Shown here: in pieces, positions 6,311-7,707 of the stretch
How positions within the stretch are numbered: position 1 is the first letter of the stretch
Layout: each line of letters opens with the position of its first letter
DNA from: Bryobacteraceae bacterium
GTDB taxonomy: Bacteria; Acidobacteriota; Terriglobia; Bryobacterales; Bryobacteraceae
Direction: 5' to 3'
Length of the DNA stretch: 7,707 bases
Assembly (NCBI GenBank): GCA_014379815.1
Contig: JACMLA010000097.1
Span: 1 to 7,707 of the forward strand
Position numbers and translations under genes: made by a program
Notes under the pieces: generated by a model
Seen by the model: the letters and a program-made list of their open reading frames with translations, nothing else
Database searches by the model: none
What the model was told of the DNA's origin: nothing

Positions 6311-7357
6311 ATGTTGCAGGCGCTTACCGGGCTGGAAATCAAGGATCTGGAGGCAATTCCCGGCTTAGCGAATCCATCGTTTCGCGCCCGCCAGGTTTAC
6401 CAGTCGCTCTATCAGACAAGAGTACGATCGCTCGACGAGATCACTACGCTCCCGGTTGCTTTGCGAAATCGGATGGGAGCGGACTACTCAGTCGGATTGC
6501 CTAACGTTGCTTCGTTCTTTGATTCTGTTGACGGTACCCGGCGCTATCTTCTCGAGTTGTCCGATGGGCGGACTGTGGAGACCGTTCTGATGCCCGAAGA
6601 GACTCGGAACACCATCTGCATCTCGTCGCAGGTAGGCTGTCCCGTCGATTGCCAGTTCTGCCTTACGGCGCAGATGGGGATCGAGCGCAATCTGACTGCT
6701 GGTGAGATCGCCGGGCAGGTTCTGTTGCTGGCTGCCGATCACAAGCTGGATCCCCGCAGTTCGCAGCTGAATGTGGTCATGATGGGCATGGGAGAGCCGC
6801 TGCTCAATCTCGAGAACGTGTTGAAGGCGTCCCGCATCCTGCTGGATCCTGATGGCGTTGGCATGTCGCCACGCCGCATTACTGTCTCTACCTCAGGCAT
6901 TATTCCGAAAATCGCCGAGTGTGGACGCGAGCCGAATCGCCCTAAACTTGCGATTTCGTTAAACGCTTCTCACGAGGAGCAGCGGCAGTTGCTAATGCCC
7001 ATCACGCGGAAGTGGCATTTAAAAGATCTGCTGGAAGCATGCCGGTCGTATCCTCTGAGGCCCTGGGAGAAGCTGACGTTCGAGTATGTCCTGCTCGGCG
7101 GCGTCAATGACACCGATGCCGATGCGAGTCGGGTCGTTCGTTTGCTCGCCAACCTGAACTGCAAAGTAAATCTGATTGCCTTGAACCCGGGGCCAGGAAT
7201 ACCTTTTCAACAGCCCGAAGCGGGACGGGTAGAAGCGTTCCAGACGATCGTCCGCCGTTCCCTGCCGTGCTTCATCCGCCGGCCGCGCGGTCTCGACATT
7301 TACGCCGCGTGTGGCCAGCTAAAGCGGACGACGGAACTAGTGAATCTCGCGGTATGA
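6311..7357 (+). CDS. rlmN: 23S rRNA (adenine-2503-C2)-methyltransferase RlmN, radical SAM
   Basis: RlmN is a cytosolic radical S-adenosylmethionine enzyme that methylates C2 of A2503 in the peptidyl-transferase centre of 23S rRNA, and in E. coli also C2 of A37 in some tRNAs. The 348 residues fit the family range. The iron-sulphur cluster motif CPVDCQFC gives Cys110, Cys114 and Cys117. Cys103 in CISSQVGC is seven residues before, matching E. coli Cys118, and Cys334 in YAACGQL matches E. coli Cys355, the residue methylated in the mechanism. [10 protein letters not shown] (157-166) is the SAM-binding GEP region, and ALNPGPG near residue 293 is also typical. All key residues are present, so it should be active. 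Cfr is a close relative that methylates C8 of the same base, but the sequence reads as ordinary housekeeping RlmN. The ATG at 6311 follows GAGG. The next gene overlaps its stop by ATGA. Confidence 0.98.
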   Translation: MLQALTGLEIKDLEAIPGLANPSFRARQVYQSLYQTRVRSLDEITTLPVALRNRMGADYSVGLPNVASFFDSVDGTRRYLLELSDGRTVETVLMPEETRNTICISSQVGCPVDCQFCLTAQMGIERNLTAGEIAGQVLLLAADHKLDPRSSQLNVVMMGMGEPLLNLENVLKASRILLDPDGVGMSPRRITVSTSGIIPKIAECGREPNRPKLAISLNASHEEQRQLLMPITRKWHLKDLLEACRSYPLRPWEKLTFEYVLLGGVNDTDADASRVVRLLANLNCKVNLIALNPGPGIPFQQPEAGRVEAFQTIVRRSLPCFIRRPRGLDIYAACGQLKRTTELVNLAV

Positions 7358-7707
7358 ACCTGCGCGTGCTTGCCGCAGTGTCAGTCGTGTCCCTGCTGGC
7401 GAGTTGCACAAGTTCCCGCAAGGCGGTCGTGACTCCTAGCTATGGCCTCTCGCCTGACCGCTCCTTTATTGACCTGCAGCCCGGCTGGCGCTTGCGTGTT
7501 GTTACTCCATTGCTGCGCTCCGGCAGGTATCGGATCTCTCCGGAAACGCAGGCGGTGCAAGGGACCGCAATCGAACTCAGGACCGGATCCGACTTTCTCG
7601 GCTATGAGCTGGCCTACTACGAAGTACAGTCTGGCGCACGCATACGACTCCAGTCTGTAGAGGCTACTGTGGATGGCAAGAAGGAGTCGCGAAAGATACC
7701 CGCCGCG
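7354..7707 (+). CDS. Putative lipoprotein of unknown function (C-terminus off the window)
   Basis: I read 118 codons from the ATG at 7354 to the right edge with no stop. The ATG overlaps the rlmN stop (ATGA), a classic sign of translational coupling. Residues 4-15 are a hydrophobic export signal, and Leu15-Ala-Ser-Cys18 is a good lipobox, so the protein should be lipidated at Cys18. Thr follows at position +2 with no Asp, which in Gram-negative bacteria usually means sorting to the outer membrane. The mature part is mixed beta-like, with [10 protein letters not shown] near 44-53 and the charged segment [12 protein letters not shown] near 103-114; I recognise no domain. It is not an rlmN partner by any known pathway, so the pairing may only reflect shared transcription. 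Confidence 0.8.
   Translation, partial: MNLRVLAAVSVVSLLASCTSSRKAVVTPSYGLSPDRSFIDLQPGWRLRVVTPLLRSGRYRISPETQAVQGTAIELRTGSDFLGYELAYYEVQSGARIRLQSVEATVDGKKESRKIPAA

Noticed and set aside
6084..6368. Plus-strand reading frame of 94 codons across the divergent region
   Set aside because: It overlaps the signal-peptide end of the secreted protein and the start of rlmN in a different frame and has no family features.
6311..7357. Cfr-type resistance methyltransferase instead of RlmN
   Set aside because: Cfr and RlmN share the cysteines, but the sequence reads as standard housekeeping RlmN and no mobile element is nearby.

Overview
The window looks like an ordinary chromosomal segment of a mid-to-high-GC Gram-negative bacterium. 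Acidobacteriota, of the Solibacter/Bryobacter kind, is the best guess. This rests on the large secreted protein of repeated carboxypeptidase-regulatory-like (CarboxypepD_reg) beta-sandwiches, a style very common in that phylum, on the mixed gene content, and on the tight ATG/GTG starts. It is an inference and not a proof. No tRNA, rRNA, CRISPR array, insertion sequence or phage gene was seen.

Layout. Bases 1-6247 hold six genes, all on the minus strand and reading right to left: a secreted CarboxypepD_reg-like protein (6247-4706), an M16 zinc peptidase (4663-3374), a TPM/YgcG-type membrane protein (3380-2586), a small nucleotidyltransferase-fold protein (2581-1874), LemA (1860-1294), and an aldehyde dehydrogenase of the alpha-ketoglutaric semialdehyde type (1265 to beyond base 1). 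Gaps are 42, -7 (overlap), 4, 13 and 28 bases, so at least the M16-to-ALDH run looks like one transcription unit. Bases 6248-6310 form a short divergent intergenic region. From there the plus strand carries rlmN (6311-7357) and, overlapping it by ATGA, a lipoprotein gene that runs off the right edge. No stretch over 65 bases lacks a gene.

How the parts may work together. LemA and TPM/YgcG proteins are known to be encoded side by side in many bacteria and are thought to act at the membrane, but their role is poorly defined. Here a nucleotidyltransferase-like protein sits between them, with nearly abutting reading frames, and an M16 peptidase is tightly coupled upstream. Its catalytic Asp pair is altered (Asp-x-Asn in place of Asp-x-Asp/Glu). 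This M16-TPM-NTase-LemA cluster is the most interesting part of the window. RlmN and the ALDH are well-understood housekeeping and catabolic enzymes. The lipoprotein is of unknown function.
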